From: Ferdinandcohnia sp047238305
GTDB lineage: Bacteria; Bacillota; Bacilli; Bacillales; Bacillaceae_L
DNA length: 64,000 nucleotides
Assembly: GCF_047238305.1 (NCBI RefSeq)
Contig: NZ_JBDFMO010000001.1
Location: 3,968,001-4,032,000, forward strand
Direction of reading: 5' to 3'
Shown here piece by piece: positions 34,620-43,631 of this stretch. Under the pieces are notes generated by a model. That model did not search any database, was not told the DNA's origin, and worked only from the letters and a program-made list of their open reading frames with translations. The position numbers were made by a program, and so were the translations under genes. The number at the start of each line of letters is the position of its first letter. Within the stretch, counting starts at the first letter, position 1.

Positions 34620-34967
34620 ATGAGTAACTTATTAAACTCATTAATGACAGAGCTTAGAAGAGGAACGTTGACACTAGCGGTATTAAGTCAATTACGAACC
34701 CCTCAATATGGATATTCACTTGTTCAATTATTAGAGGGATCCGGAATTGCAATCGACCAAAGTACCTTATATCCCTTGCTACGCCGCCTTGAAAAACAAG
34801 AATTGGTGACGAGCAGTTGGGATACATCTGAAAGCAGACCCCGTAAGTACTATGTATTAAGTGAATACGGGCTCGAGATCTTTTTACAGCTAAAAAAGGA
34901 ATGGATTCAAAATTCAAAAGAGCTATACAGCCTTTTAGAGGGAGAGGAAGATTATGAATCTGATTGA
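34620..34967 (+). CDS. PadR family transcriptional regulator
   Basis: The 115-residue winged-helix protein has the PadR core: GTLTLAVLSQLRTPQYGYSL, IDQSTLYPLLRRLEKQELV and SRPRKYYVLSEYGLE. It overlaps the next gene by 14 bases. PadR genes are commonly paired with a HAAS-domain membrane protein, as here. The effector is unknown. Confidence 0.92.
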   Translation: MSNLLNSLMTELRRGTLTLAVLSQLRTPQYGYSLVQLLEGSGIAIDQSTLYPLLRRLEKQELVTSSWDTSESRPRKYYVLSEYGLEIFLQLKKEWIQNSKELYSLLEGEEDYESD

Positions 34968-35952
34968 TATCTACATTCAGGAGGTTACAAGACGGCTTCC
35001 TGAAAAAATGCGTGCCGATATCGCACTTGAACTACGGTCGACCATTGAGGATATGTTGCCTGATGATTATATCGAAGAGGATGTCAAAACCGTGCTCGAA
35101 AAATTAGGAAGCCCAGCAAAATTGGCTAATAATTATCGCGACCGGCCCATGCACCTTATTGGTCCACGTTATTTCGACGTGTACGTCAACTTACTAAAAA
35201 TGATTGTACCGATTGCCGCTGTAGTTGCTCTCATCTCGATATTTGCAGAATATCTTATCGGGTATCAAGGTGATGAAGCTATTATTAATTTGGTTTTAGA
35301 CACAATAGGCTTCGGGATTGCGAGAATCATTGAGGTTTCGATACAAACATTCTTTTGGTTCACACTTGTGTTCGCCATAATTGAAAGAGTGGATAAAAGT
35401 AAAGATGATCAGCCACTAACCACAAGCCTACAAAAATGGACTCCAGATGATTTAAAGAAAATCGCATATATTCCTAAGAAAAAAGCGATTTCAAAACTTG
35501 AAGTATTCGGCGCTTTTTTATGGATTTCAATTTGGGTAACCACTTATTTTTATGCGAATCGACTACTAGGTGTTTATGAAGGTGGTGATGGTGGTCTCGA
35601 ATTTGTAATCCCAGCTTTAAACCATGAGGTTTTGCTTTCTTTTTGGCCAATCGTTCTAGTTGTGATTGGTTTGGAAATAGCATTAGCTCTATATAAACTA
35701 ATCAAAGGGCAATGGACGAATAGAATGGCAATCTACAATACACTCTTGCAAGTATTTTCGAACATTGTATTCATCATAATCTTCTTAAAACCTACTATCT
35801 TAAATCAAGATTTTGTCTTGTATATGACAGATTTATTTGGCATCGATGGTTTTGACTTTAAAACATGGTTCATAGCTCTTGTACTTGTTTCAATCATCGT
35901 ATCTGCAGCGATCAACATCTTTGACGGAATTCGCAAAGCCAACATCCACTAG
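34954..35952 (+). CDS. HAAS-domain membrane protein (PadR partner)
   Basis: The 332-residue protein starts with a HAAS-type domain of about 70 residues (IYIQEVTRRLPEKMRADIAL and LEKLGSPAKLANNYRD) and continues with about six membrane helices. AGAGGAAG precedes the ATG. Translational coupling with PadR suggests a joint role in envelope sensing or signalling, which is known as a genomic pattern but is not mechanistically defined. Confidence 0.85.
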   Translation: MNLIDIYIQEVTRRLPEKMRADIALELRSTIEDMLPDDYIEEDVKTVLEKLGSPAKLANNYRDRPMHLIGPRYFDVYVNLLKMIVPIAAVVALISIFAEYLIGYQGDEAIINLVLDTIGFGIARIIEVSIQTFFWFTLVFAIIERVDKSKDDQPLTTSLQKWTPDDLKKIAYIPKKKAISKLEVFGAFLWISIWVTTYFYANRLLGVYEGGDGGLEFVIPALNHEVLLSFWPIVLVVIGLEIALALYKLIKGQWTNRMAIYNTLLQVFSNIVFIIIFLKPTILNQDFVLYMTDLFGIDGFDFKTWFIALVLVSIIVSAAINIFDGIRKANIH

Positions 35953-35996
35953 GAGCCACGGGGGTCGGGGCCGCAGGGACGGTTCTCCTGGCTCCT
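35952..35996. repeat. REP-like palindrome, copy 5 (degenerate)
   Basis: GGAGCCACGGGGGTCGGGGC followed by CGCAGGGACGGTTCTCCTGG and CTCC keeps one full arm of the family (GGGACGGTTCT) and the outer GGAGCC/GGCTCC pairing; the other arm is replaced. It directly follows the stop of the HAAS gene. Confidence 0.7.
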
Positions 35997-36105
35997 TGTT
36001 TTATTTAACAAACTACCAATAACTCTTGTGGGATTAGTTGTCCTAATCCTTTTTCAGAATGCATATAGATGAGTAGTAGACATGGAAAAAAGGAGTTTGG
36101 TAACC

Positions 36106-36429
36106 TTGAATAAATTTTTGGCTGCAATTGGCATTGTTTTTATCATATTTGTGACAGGTGTAATTGAAGCAGATGATGTCTTCGAATACAAAAATGCCAT
36201 TTCTGTTTCTGGACTTTCTTCTGATGAAGAAGTAACAGCAAATTCGGACGAGAAAAACGGAATCGAAGGACTAATCCCTGAATTAGAAATGCAGTTCGTT
36301 AAAACGGAAATCGTGAATGGGAATAAAGTAGAAATCTACCGGGAGTATGAGGTTTACCGAAATGAAGCAAACGAAGTGATTAAAAAGGTTCCCACAGATA
36401 ATTACGAGTACTTGGAATACTGGAGATAG
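36106..36429 (+). CDS. Small secreted or membrane-anchored protein, unknown function
   Basis: The TTG at 36106 is preferred because AAAAGGAG lies about ten bases upstream; the ATG at 36082 in the same frame would include that site in the gene. The 107-residue product starts with a signal or anchor helix (NKFLAAIGIVFIIFVTGVIE) followed by an acidic extracellular domain with many Glu and Asn. No domain was recognised. It ends at a strong terminator. Confidence 0.65.
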   Translation: MNKFLAAIGIVFIIFVTGVIEADDVFEYKNAISVSGLSSDEEVTANSDEKNGIEGLIPELEMQFVKTEIVNGNKVEIYREYEVYRNEANEVIKKVPTDNYEYLEYWR

Positions 36430-36456
36430 GAGTTTAGCCAAGCTAAACTCCTTTTT
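36428..36456. terminator. Bidirectional terminator, convergent genes
   Basis: AGGAGTTTAG pairs perfectly with CTAAACTCCT around CCAAG..., with a T run. It serves the 107-aa gene and lies inside the end of the convergent hydrolase gene. Confidence 0.88.
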
Positions 36457-37159
36457 CTGAACAACTTTCTACAAATCTAGTAAAAATATGCTTTGAAATC
36501 TGATCACCTCTCACCGCCAAGCCTTCCGGATGCCACTGAACACCTAACACAAAGGAATGACCGGTGCTTTCAATGGCCTCAATTATTCCATCTGAAGCAA
36601 CCCCAGAGACATCGAGTGGATGTGGCACATGGCGGACCGATTGATGGTGGTCCGTATTCACCTTAAACTCGGTAGTCCCAGTAATCGACGCTAGTAAACT
36701 ACCTTCCTTCGCTTTTACAAAATGGGCAAGATGATACCTAGGAGCTTTTTGAGAATGCTGAAGCAATTGGGTCTCGTGCTGCGAATAAATATCCTGATAC
36801 ATATCCCCTCCAAGGGTGATATTTAAAATCTGAATCCCACGACAAATCGCAAGGATTGGCTTATCCGCGTCAAGCATCTCTTTAATAATGGCCGGTTCCA
36901 AATCATCCCGTCCAGGCGAAATCGTCCCAAGCTTTGGATGCGGCTCCTCCCCGAAGAGAAACGGATCAATGTCTCCCCCACCTGTTAAAAGTAGTCCATC
37001 TAATTTAGTAACAAGCTGTGAAACATCCTCGTCAATTCCGATTGGCAAAATAACTGGAATGCCACCGGCTTGAATGACGGCTTGAATATAATCATTTGAC
37101 AGAGTATGTTTTGAATCCAACTCAACATGTGAGGTAACACCGATTATTGGTTTATTCAT
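36443..37159 (-). CDS. Gamma-glutamyl-GABA hydrolase family protein (class I GATase-like)
   Basis: The 238-residue protein is of the peptidase C26/PuuD type. The nucleophile Cys is in LAICRGIQILNITLGG, and the triad His and Glu in GVQWHPEGL. The oxyanion region GLLLTGGGDIDPFLFGEE is conserved. It hydrolyses a gamma-glutamyl amide bond; gamma-glutamyl-GABA is the known PuuD substrate, but no putrescine genes are adjacent. It is transcribed with the P1 peptidase gene just upstream, 60 bases apart. Confidence 0.88.
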   Translation of the reverse strand: MNKPIIGVTSHVELDSKHTLSNDYIQAVIQAGGIPVILPIGIDEDVSQLVTKLDGLLLTGGGDIDPFLFGEEPHPKLGTISPGRDDLEPAIIKEMLDADKPILAICRGIQILNITLGGDMYQDIYSQHETQLLQHSQKAPRYHLAHFVKAKEGSLLASITGTTEFKVNTDHHQSVRHVPHPLDVSGVASDGIIEAIESTGHSFVLGVQWHPEGLAVRGDQISKHIFTRFVESCSEKGV

Positions 37160-37219
37160 CTGGACTCCTCCTCATTTTCCACAATTTTGTAGTAGCGATT
37201 TGCGTTTTGCGTCGTCACT

Positions 37220-38266
37220 TTAAAGTATCTCATCCATATATTCAGCTAATGAATAAAGTGTGTTTCCATTCCGACCTGTAGTCGTTTTTGCCGTAACTAA
37301 TGATTGTAAAATAGCTTCCTCTGTCGCATCAGCCGTTGCTAAAAACGCTTGATCCAAGTCATCTTCATGTACTGCTTCAAATTTCTGCAATGAGCCCTTG
37401 TTTTCGTGACTGATTTTATTTGCAGTTGAAAAACCAATGAAAACATCTCCACTACCATTTCCAATAAATGAACCAGTTCTGCTTAGTCCCACTGATGCAC
37501 GCTTGATGATACGCTTTAATTGACGTGATGTGACGGGTAAATCGGTTGCGATTATGATCATGATTGAGCCTTTGTCGCCATCTGGACTTTTTAAGGGAAG
37601 CATAGCTTTAAGCAAGGGTCCAACATGGATTCCATTAAATCGAAACTGATCCATTTCCCCAAAATTCGAGAGCACCAATACGCCTAGAGTATACGTCCCG
37701 TGCGGGTATGTAAGAACCCGTGATGACGACCCGATTCCTCCTTTTAATCCAAAACATTTCATACCCATCCCTGCGCCAATGCTGCCCTCTTCAAAGTGGG
37801 TATCCGCAGTTTCTATAGCTTCTCTAACATGTTCTACAGTGATGGACTGTTTACGAATATTATTTAAAAACATATCATTACATTCACCGATTACAGAATT
37901 CACAGTTCCGGTGGTGTCACCAATTTCTTTATTTTGCGCTAAGCTATAGCCGATGAGATGATTTGCAGCCACCCCCACACTCAGTGTATTTGTTAGCAAA
38001 ATCGGTGTTTCGATCGTCCCAAGCTCATCAATTTGAAGAGTACCCATCGTCTTACCGAACCCATTCATAGCATATGAAGCAGCAACCACTTTATTGTTAA
38101 AAATATTTTGTTCATGAGGGATGATGGCCGTAACTCCGGTTTGGATGTCTCCGTTTGAAATCGTTGAGTGACCAACTTTGACACCTTTTACATCTGTGAT
38201 TTTATTGAATGGTCCCGTTGGTAAGGTACCTATTTGAATCCCATAATCTCGTAATCTCTTTTGCAT
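37220..38266 (-). CDS. P1 family peptidase (DmpA/S58-type aminopeptidase)
   Basis: The 348-residue protein is an N-terminal-nucleophile-type self-processing hydrolase. The likely autocleavage and nucleophile site is the GGIGSSSR segment near residue 180, and VGHSTI and the GFGKTMGT segment match the family. DmpA enzymes release N-terminal residues, including beta-alanyl or D-amino residues, from small peptides. It lies directly upstream of the C26 hydrolase on the same strand, hinting at peptide or amide catabolism. Confidence 0.88.
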   Translation of the reverse strand: MQKRLRDYGIQIGTLPTGPFNKITDVKGVKVGHSTISNGDIQTGVTAIIPHEQNIFNNKVVAASYAMNGFGKTMGTLQIDELGTIETPILLTNTLSVGVAANHLIGYSLAQNKEIGDTTGTVNSVIGECNDMFLNNIRKQSITVEHVREAIETADTHFEEGSIGAGMGMKCFGLKGGIGSSSRVLTYPHGTYTLGVLVLSNFGEMDQFRFNGIHVGPLLKAMLPLKSPDGDKGSIMIIIATDLPVTSRQLKRIIKRASVGLSRTGSFIGNGSGDVFIGFSTANKISHENKGSLQKFEAVHEDDLDQAFLATADATEEAILQSLVTAKTTTGRNGNTLYSLAEYMDEIL

Positions 38267-38510
38267 GTGTGAAAAACCCTTTCCGATTTAGTATTAGTTA
38301 TAAGTATAGGATAGATAAGTGAGCTTGAGTATAAAGTTGGAGATATTTGTTTTGGGGTATTGCAACATTTTGCTTAAAACTTTTCCTAATCACCAACTCC
38401 TAGCCTTATCCAAATAAACACCCCCTTCACAATCCAATAAGTTGAAATCTTCTGTAAAGGTCCATTAAAATAAAACTATCATACTTACAAATGAGGAGGG
38501 GTAACAAAAT

Positions 38511-39506
38511 ATGAAAGCGTTTGTACATTATAAAGTTCCCGGAATGGATGGAACTTCCTATTCAGATATCGAAGAAGTAGTACCAAAAGCAGGAGAAGTG
38601 AAGGTCAAACTAAAAAGCGCAGGCCTCAATCACCGTGATTTATTTGTTTTACATAGACATAAAGAAACAGAGCCACCTCTTGTAATTGGTTCAGATGGGG
38701 CTGGGGTTGTTGAAGAAGTTGGCCCTGGTGTAGACGGTATTAAGGTTGGGGATGAAGTAATCATCAACCCTTCATTAGGCTGGAAAGAAAAAAGTGATGC
38801 ACCTCCTGAAGGTCACGAGATCCTTGGCTTACCTGACCACGGAACATTTGCCGAAAAAATCACACTTTCAGCGGATAATGTCGGTCCAAAGCCAGCACAT
38901 TTATCATGGGATGAAGCTGGCGTATTGTCGCTTGCAGCCATGACTGCCTATCGTGCATTGTTCACTCGAGCACAATTAAAAGCAACCGATACTGTACTTT
39001 TACCAGGAATCGGCAGTGGGGCAGTTACTTTCCTCTTACTTTTTGCAAAGGCAGTTGGGGCTCGCGTCATTGTTACCTCACGCTCAGAAGCAAAGCTTAA
39101 GCGTGCACTCGAATTAGGTGCGGACGTTGCGATTGACTCTAGTAGCGACTGGAGTGAAGCACTCAATGGTGAAAAAGTCGATATTGTAGTTGAAACAGTC
39201 GGAGCAGCGACCTTCCATAAATCCCTCGGACAACTCCGAAAAGGTGGAAAAATGGTCACATTTGGGGCTTCTGCTGGTGATACGGTTGACTTCAATCTCC
39301 GTGAATTTTTCTATGGCCAGTATACGTTACTTGGCTCCACGATGGCGAGTACAGAAGAGTTCCATGAAATGCTTCAATTTGTGAATGAGCACAATATAAA
39401 ACCAGTCTTGGATAAAGTGTTCCCTCTCGAAAAAACGGCAAACGCACTGAAACGAATTGATGAGGCAGAACAGTTCGGAAAAATTGCGATTAAAATTGAA
39501 GAGTAA
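38511..39506 (+). CDS. Zinc-type/quinone-oxidoreductase-like MDR family protein
   Basis: The 331-residue medium-chain dehydrogenase has the GroES-like N-terminal part with NHRDLFVLHR and GSDGAGVVEEVG, and the Rossmann part with LPGIGSGAVTFLLLFAKAVG. The structural-zinc Cys cluster is absent and catalytic Cys is replaced by the NHRD form, as in quinone oxidoreductase-like members. It reduces a carbonyl or quinone with NAD(P)H; the substrate is unknown. The ATG follows GAGGAGGGG. Confidence 0.88.
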   Translation: MKAFVHYKVPGMDGTSYSDIEEVVPKAGEVKVKLKSAGLNHRDLFVLHRHKETEPPLVIGSDGAGVVEEVGPGVDGIKVGDEVIINPSLGWKEKSDAPPEGHEILGLPDHGTFAEKITLSADNVGPKPAHLSWDEAGVLSLAAMTAYRALFTRAQLKATDTVLLPGIGSGAVTFLLLFAKAVGARVIVTSRSEAKLKRALELGADVAIDSSSDWSEALNGEKVDIVVETVGAATFHKSLGQLRKGGKMVTFGASAGDTVDFNLREFFYGQYTLLGSTMASTEEFHEMLQFVNEHNIKPVLDKVFPLEKTANALKRIDEAEQFGKIAIKIEE

Positions 39507-39510
39507 ACGA

Positions 39511-39542
39511 AAACTGCACCCCATTCAGAGGGTGCAGTTTTA
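39511..39542. terminator. Terminator between MDR and UDG-like genes
   Basis: AAAACTGCACCC pairs with GGGTGCAGTTTT. T runs exist on both strands, so it can serve both convergent genes. Confidence 0.9.
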
Positions 39543-39543
39543 C

Positions 39544-40287
39544 TTATGAAAAATAAGTCGCCAGTTTCTGTTTCATTTGTTCTTTATTCTCAGCAAATTG
39601 GCGATGACGGTGCCCGTTCCCGCCTGATGTATGTGGAAAACCATATAGCACGGAATCGGGTGAAACATAGCCACTTTCCACAAGATAATCAAACACGGCG
39701 GTCACATTCACCCCCAAAGGAATGATAAGTGGATTTCGAAGACTCTTTATTTCTTCTACAAAACATTCCACCACATACTTCTTTAATAATTCCGTTTTTA
39801 ACATTTTCGGTGTGGAACCACTGTAGTTTTTCCCTTTATAAAAAACAGGATATGTAATCACAGAACTCGTTTGCACGAGATGACTTGCCGCCCGAAACAG
39901 CTCACTTGTAGAGGCAATTTCTAAGTGGGAGTGCAAGCCAAGCTCGTCCAACATTTGAATTAAGTTCTTCCTCATTGGTCCTTCAAAACTCGAGTTTTTC
40001 TTGACCTGATGAAGAAGCTGTTCATCGGAAAGACCCTTATTGTTCGGATCGAGAATCGTTGAATAGGAGCGTTTCATCTGATGCATGCCTGGCGTAATTC
40101 CGACAATCATAACCTTCGCCGCTTCATTTACGTATTCAAACGGTGCATAATAGATTTCTAGGTTTTTCTTTTCGTCCTTTTCCAATAAAAACCTCTCATT
40201 TTTTAAGTCCTCTTCAGTATAGTCCACTGGCAATGACAAGATTTTATTTTTATAGGTGTCAAATTTCGAATAAGGTGCAATTGCCAC
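39544..40287 (-). CDS. Uracil-DNA glycosylase superfamily-like protein
   Basis: The 247-residue protein has a motif KVMIVGITPGMHQM resembling the GINPG-type loop of uracil-DNA glycosylases, and a C-terminal GFPHTSGGNGHRHRQF resembling their HPS(P/A) loop. The catalytic residues of true UDGs are not all evident, so it may act on another base or not be a glycosylase. It lies on the minus strand just downstream of kynU, separated by a terminator. Confidence 0.7.
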   Translation of the reverse strand: MAIAPYSKFDTYKNKILSLPVDYTEEDLKNERFLLEKDEKKNLEIYYAPFEYVNEAAKVMIVGITPGMHQMKRSYSTILDPNNKGLSDEQLLHQVKKNSSFEGPMRKNLIQMLDELGLHSHLEIASTSELFRAASHLVQTSSVITYPVFYKGKNYSGSTPKMLKTELLKKYVVECFVEEIKSLRNPLIIPLGVNVTAVFDYLVESGYVSPDSVLYGFPHTSGGNGHRHRQFAENKEQMKQKLATYFS

Positions 40288-40312
40288 TTAAATTCCCTCC
40301 TTCAAGATGTAA

Positions 40313-40338
40313 AAGGTATACCGAAATTGGTATACCTT
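40313..40338 (-). terminator. Terminator of kynU
   Basis: AAGGTATACC and GGTATACCTT form a perfect stem around AAATTT-type loop bases, with TTTTA on the minus strand. It overlaps the last bases of kynU. Confidence 0.75.
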
Positions 40339-41602
40339 AAGCTACTACGTCCCGCTCATTTTTAAATTTTTCGTATTGCTTTTCTTCCATTATTGTTTTT
40401 AACATCTGAACGACATTCCAAACATCCTCAAAGGAATTATAAAGAGGAACCGGTGCAAGTCGAATCATATTTGGAGCACGAAAGTCTGGAATGATCCCAT
40501 TTTCTTTTAGCGCTTTGCAAATCCGTGCTGCTTCTTTATGCTCTAGCCCAACATGGCCTCCCCTAACGGATTCCTCACGCGGTGAACCGATCGTAAATCC
40601 CATGCCAACAAGTTCTGTATCAATTAACTTCACTAAAAAATTCGTCAATAAAAGAGATTTCGTTCGGATATGTTCAATCCCTGCCTCTGCAAACATGTCA
40701 AGTGAACCAAGGAGAGGAGCCAAACTGAGCACATGTGGTGTCCCAATTTGAAACGCACCGGCACTGTCCGCAGGGGTAAACGAATGCTCCATATCAAATT
40801 GCTTTTCTTTATTTGACCCAAACCAACCCGCAAGGCCCGGTTGTACCCCAAAATGCTTGCGATTTACATACAACCCAGCAACCGCCCCAGGTCCTCCGTT
40901 AAGATGCTTGTAATTGCACCAAAACGCAAAGTCCACATCCCATTGGGAAAAAGAATGAGGGATTGCACCGACTGAATGACAGCCATCAAACCCGATTAAA
41001 ATTCCGCGTTTATGGGCTTCAACTGTTAGGCGCTCCATATCTAAGATTTGGCCACTACGATACAAGATCGATGGTAAAACCACTAAGGCAATCTCGTCCG
41101 TCATTGCATTAATGATATCCTCTTCGACCAAATAACGACCATCATGGCTTTTCACTCGAACTAATTGTTCTTCTGGGGTAAACCCGTGAATCCGCAGCTG
41201 GCTTTGAAGCGCATATATATCAGAAGGAAAATTCAATTCATCCGCTACAATCTTGGTACGTTTGCCTTTTGGCTGATAAAAAGTCGCAACTAACTGATGG
41301 AGATTAACAGTCGTTGAGCCCGTGACAATTACTTCCTCAGGAGAAGCGCCAACAAGCGGAGCGAGTAATTCACTTGCTTTTTCTGACATATAAAACCACG
41401 GCTGCCTCCCTTGTGTCCATCCATCGATCCCATTTTGCTTCCAATCTTCCAACGAATCTAGCAATGATTGTTCCGCACGCTTCGATAATAAGCCAAGCGA
41501 GTTTCCATCCATATAAATCGTATTTGGTTGAAGGTAAAATTCATCTCGAAACCTAGCGAGCGGATCTTCCCGATCTAATTTCCTAGCTTGCTCTAAAAAC
41601 AT
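40337..41602 (-). CDS. kynU: Kynureninase
   Basis: The 421-residue PLP enzyme splits kynurenine into anthranilate and alanine. The family features are YMDGNSLGLLSKRAEQSL, the PLP-binding lysine in CNYKHLNGGPGAVAGLYV, and FDGCHSVGAIPHSF. The length is normal. It is preceded by AGGAGGAAATCC and lies only 11 bases after an Eis-like acetyltransferase gene, so the two form an operon. No tryptophan dioxygenase (kynA) or formamidase (kynB) is present in the window. Confidence 0.93.
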   Translation of the reverse strand: MFLEQARKLDREDPLARFRDEFYLQPNTIYMDGNSLGLLSKRAEQSLLDSLEDWKQNGIDGWTQGRQPWFYMSEKASELLAPLVGASPEEVIVTGSTTVNLHQLVATFYQPKGKRTKIVADELNFPSDIYALQSQLRIHGFTPEEQLVRVKSHDGRYLVEEDIINAMTDEIALVVLPSILYRSGQILDMERLTVEAHKRGILIGFDGCHSVGAIPHSFSQWDVDFAFWCNYKHLNGGPGAVAGLYVNRKHFGVQPGLAGWFGSNKEKQFDMEHSFTPADSAGAFQIGTPHVLSLAPLLGSLDMFAEAGIEHIRTKSLLLTNFLVKLIDTELVGMGFTIGSPREESVRGGHVGLEHKEAARICKALKENGIIPDFRAPNMIRLAPVPLYNSFEDVWNVVQMLKTIMEEKQYEKFKNERDVVA

Positions 41603-41613
41603 GGATTTCCTCC

Positions 41614-42759
41614 TTAAAAGAAATCGTACATATAGGCATCGCGGTTCGGAATCATTTTTTCAAAAGCTTTGATATCCTGATCCGCTCCCTCAATCATTCC
41701 GGCCGCAAATAATTCAGTTGGACGCTTGTGACCAAAAAGTGCCGTTGATAATGCATTAATAGACAACTTTATTGTGCCTTCTGTTTCATTCACAACACGA
41801 ACCTCACCCTCTTTTACAAGGAATGTTTTTTCATTCCAAGGTGCAAAAGGGTCTGAAATTCGAAGCCTCAATGTCTCATTTCCAGCAAATTTATATTCTT
41901 TTAAAAATGACTCCACATCGGCAATGCGAACCATAAAATAAGGTAAAATCTCTCGTTTCACTGTTTTTTGTTTCTTTAACGCAAAAAACAATGGTTCTTT
42001 TTCATACGTGATCATCTCGAGTTCAGATATCATCGAGTCATGTTGACATATAAAATTCCACAAGCCTCGACGTGCTTCAAAATTAATGGCAACAAACTCC
42101 TCAACAGTCATCTTGTTGTCCTTGGATTCATAAAGAATATATCCAATTGGTTGAGCAGATGCATCATAATAAATCGCAATATGTAAGTCGTCAACCACAC
42201 TCTTCCACCATTCATCCTCACGAACAAGCATTCCAGAAAACTGTGAAGCATATTGACCATATATCCTCTTAAGTTCATCTAAATTAACATTTTCAAAAAG
42301 ATACCGTTTCACCGAGCCCACTACAGGCTCAAGCATGACTAAATCAGAACGCTGAAAAAACGTTTTTAAGCGATTACTAAAAAGCTCCCACCCATATTTT
42401 CGATAAAAAGAAACATCAAATGGATGTAGCATCGATACGGTAAACCCTTGTGTCTTCATTGTCTCAAGTGCATATGTTAGCAATTCCTTCACATAGCCTC
42501 TTCTACGGTATTCAGGATATGTCGCTACGCCTGCAATTCCGCCCATTTTAAAAGACTGTTCACCTACATTTGTTGCAAGTGGAATGAGATGAAACTTAGC
42601 GGCTAACATACTATTTTCATAGATTCCATATATTTGTTGTTTTTTAAGATTCTTGAAGATAGCTTCTTGCTGTTCTTCAGATACTTTATACTGAAAGGCA
42701 TACTCTGATAAACGAACGGAATCCATAAATTGATTTTCTGTAATTCTCTCGATTGCCAT
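41614..42759 (-). CDS. Eis-like GNAT N-acetyltransferase
   Basis: The 381-residue protein has an N-terminal GNAT fold with the acetyl-CoA loop VATYPEYRRRGYVKELL and a second, degenerate GNAT region with a C-terminal SCP2-like fold, as in Eis proteins. The segment LHPFDVSFYRKYGWELF is typical. Eis enzymes acetylate amines such as aminoglycosides, lysines or polyamines. It heads an operon with kynureninase. Confidence 0.88.
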   Translation of the reverse strand: MAIERITENQFMDSVRLSEYAFQYKVSEEQQEAIFKNLKKQQIYGIYENSMLAAKFHLIPLATNVGEQSFKMGGIAGVATYPEYRRRGYVKELLTYALETMKTQGFTVSMLHPFDVSFYRKYGWELFSNRLKTFFQRSDLVMLEPVVGSVKRYLFENVNLDELKRIYGQYASQFSGMLVREDEWWKSVVDDLHIAIYYDASAQPIGYILYESKDNKMTVEEFVAINFEARRGLWNFICQHDSMISELEMITYEKEPLFFALKKQKTVKREILPYFMVRIADVESFLKEYKFAGNETLRLRISDPFAPWNEKTFLVKEGEVRVVNETEGTIKLSINALSTALFGHKRPTELFAAGMIEGADQDIKAFEKMIPNRDAYMYDFF

Positions 42760-42806
42760 AACCTAACAACTCCAATATATGTAATTATTCAAAAGGATAC
42801 TTATAT

Positions 42807-43007
42807 TTACTCACAACTAACATCTGTTAGACTAAAAATATGTTTTGTTTCAAAAACGACTGTTCCTCCATTGTCCATACATGTTTCTGCTATTTGCATG
42901 TTTATTTTATGGTTATCCCTGATTTCTAGTATTCTCACAACCGCAAAAGTTACAATTAGAAGACTCCCGATAATGGCAATAAGGAGATTCCGCCTACTTT
43001 TACTCAT
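42807..43007 (-). CDS. Small single-helix membrane protein
   Basis: The ATG at 43007 follows AAGGAGGGG; the frame start at 43052 lies ahead of that site. The 66-residue protein has one membrane helix (NLLIAIIGSLLIVTFAVVRI) after a short basic N-terminus and a C-terminal part with two cysteines (ETCMDNGGT and TDVSC) outside the membrane. No family was recognised. Confidence 0.7.
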   Translation of the reverse strand: MSKSRRNLLIAIIGSLLIVTFAVVRILEIRDNHKINMQIAETCMDNGGTVVFETKHIFSLTDVSCE

Positions 43008-43155
43008 TCCAACACCCCTCCTTAAGGGTAACACAATTACCACATTTTTCAATTTCCTAGAAAAAACTTTACGCAGATTTTGTAAACAGGTTTTTGTAGA
43101 TTTTTCACTTTATCCGTTGTATGATTGTAACATTAACAATGGGGAGATGGTAAAA

Positions 43156-43473
43156 ATGAGGAAGCAAGTAATCTTTGCCATCATTATGTTTGTAGCAATT
43201 ATGTCTTTTTTAGCTACAATTGCACATTCCCATGCGTTTAAATCATCAGATATTCAAGAGAATACGGTAACGATTAGTGGAGTTTCATATGACAATCTTA
43301 CTTTCAATGATGATGGTAAACTAAAGATTTCTTGGATGCTTTTTTCGATCACATCCATATTACTCGTCCTTCAAGGAATGTTAGTTAATATTAATGTGAA
43401 CCCATTCATTCGAAAATTCACATGGATTACGCCCATTTTTTATCAGTCGAATTATGTGGTGAAAGCTCTTTGA
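43156..43473 (+). CDS. Small two-helix membrane protein
   Basis: The ATG at 43156 is well spaced from GGGGAG; the same frame is open far upstream but that part is antisense to two other genes. The 105-residue product has helices near residues 5-24 (VIFAIIMFVAIMSFLATIAH) and 59-80 (WMLFSITSILLVLQGMLVNI). Function unknown. Confidence 0.65.
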   Translation: MRKQVIFAIIMFVAIMSFLATIAHSHAFKSSDIQENTVTISGVSYDNLTFNDDGKLKISWMLFSITSILLVLQGMLVNINVNPFIRKFTWITPIFYQSNYVVKAL

Positions 43474-43509
43474 TTTTTTACACTTTAAAAATCAAGGAGG
43501 AGAAAAAAT

Positions 43510-43623
43510 ATGTGGTTTCGATTTATTATGATTGGATTATGTTCGTTAACGGTGACAAGCCTCTTCATTTTCCAAGGAATTGAAATAACCCAGGCATTTA
43601 AAGACTTTTTTACAAATAAATAA
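43510..43623 (+). CDS. 37-aa membrane peptide
   Basis: The frame MWFRFIMIGLCSLTVTSLFI and onward encodes one hydrophobic helix and a charged tail ending TNK. An excellent AAGGAGGAG site precedes the ATG and a strong terminator follows, which argues that it is a real small gene in the same unit as the 105-aa membrane protein. Confidence 0.6.
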   Translation: MWFRFIMIGLCSLTVTSLFIFQGIEITQAFKDFFTNK

Positions 43624-43631
43624 TGAAGAAA

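Noticed and set aside
40337..41602. Full kynurenine operon
   Set aside because: Only kynureninase is present; neighbours are an acetyltransferase and a UDG-like gene, not dioxygenase or formamidase.
42730..43473. 247-aa protein
   Set aside because: The part before 43156 is antisense to the Eis-like gene end and to the 66-aa gene, and the real ribosome binding site precedes 43156.
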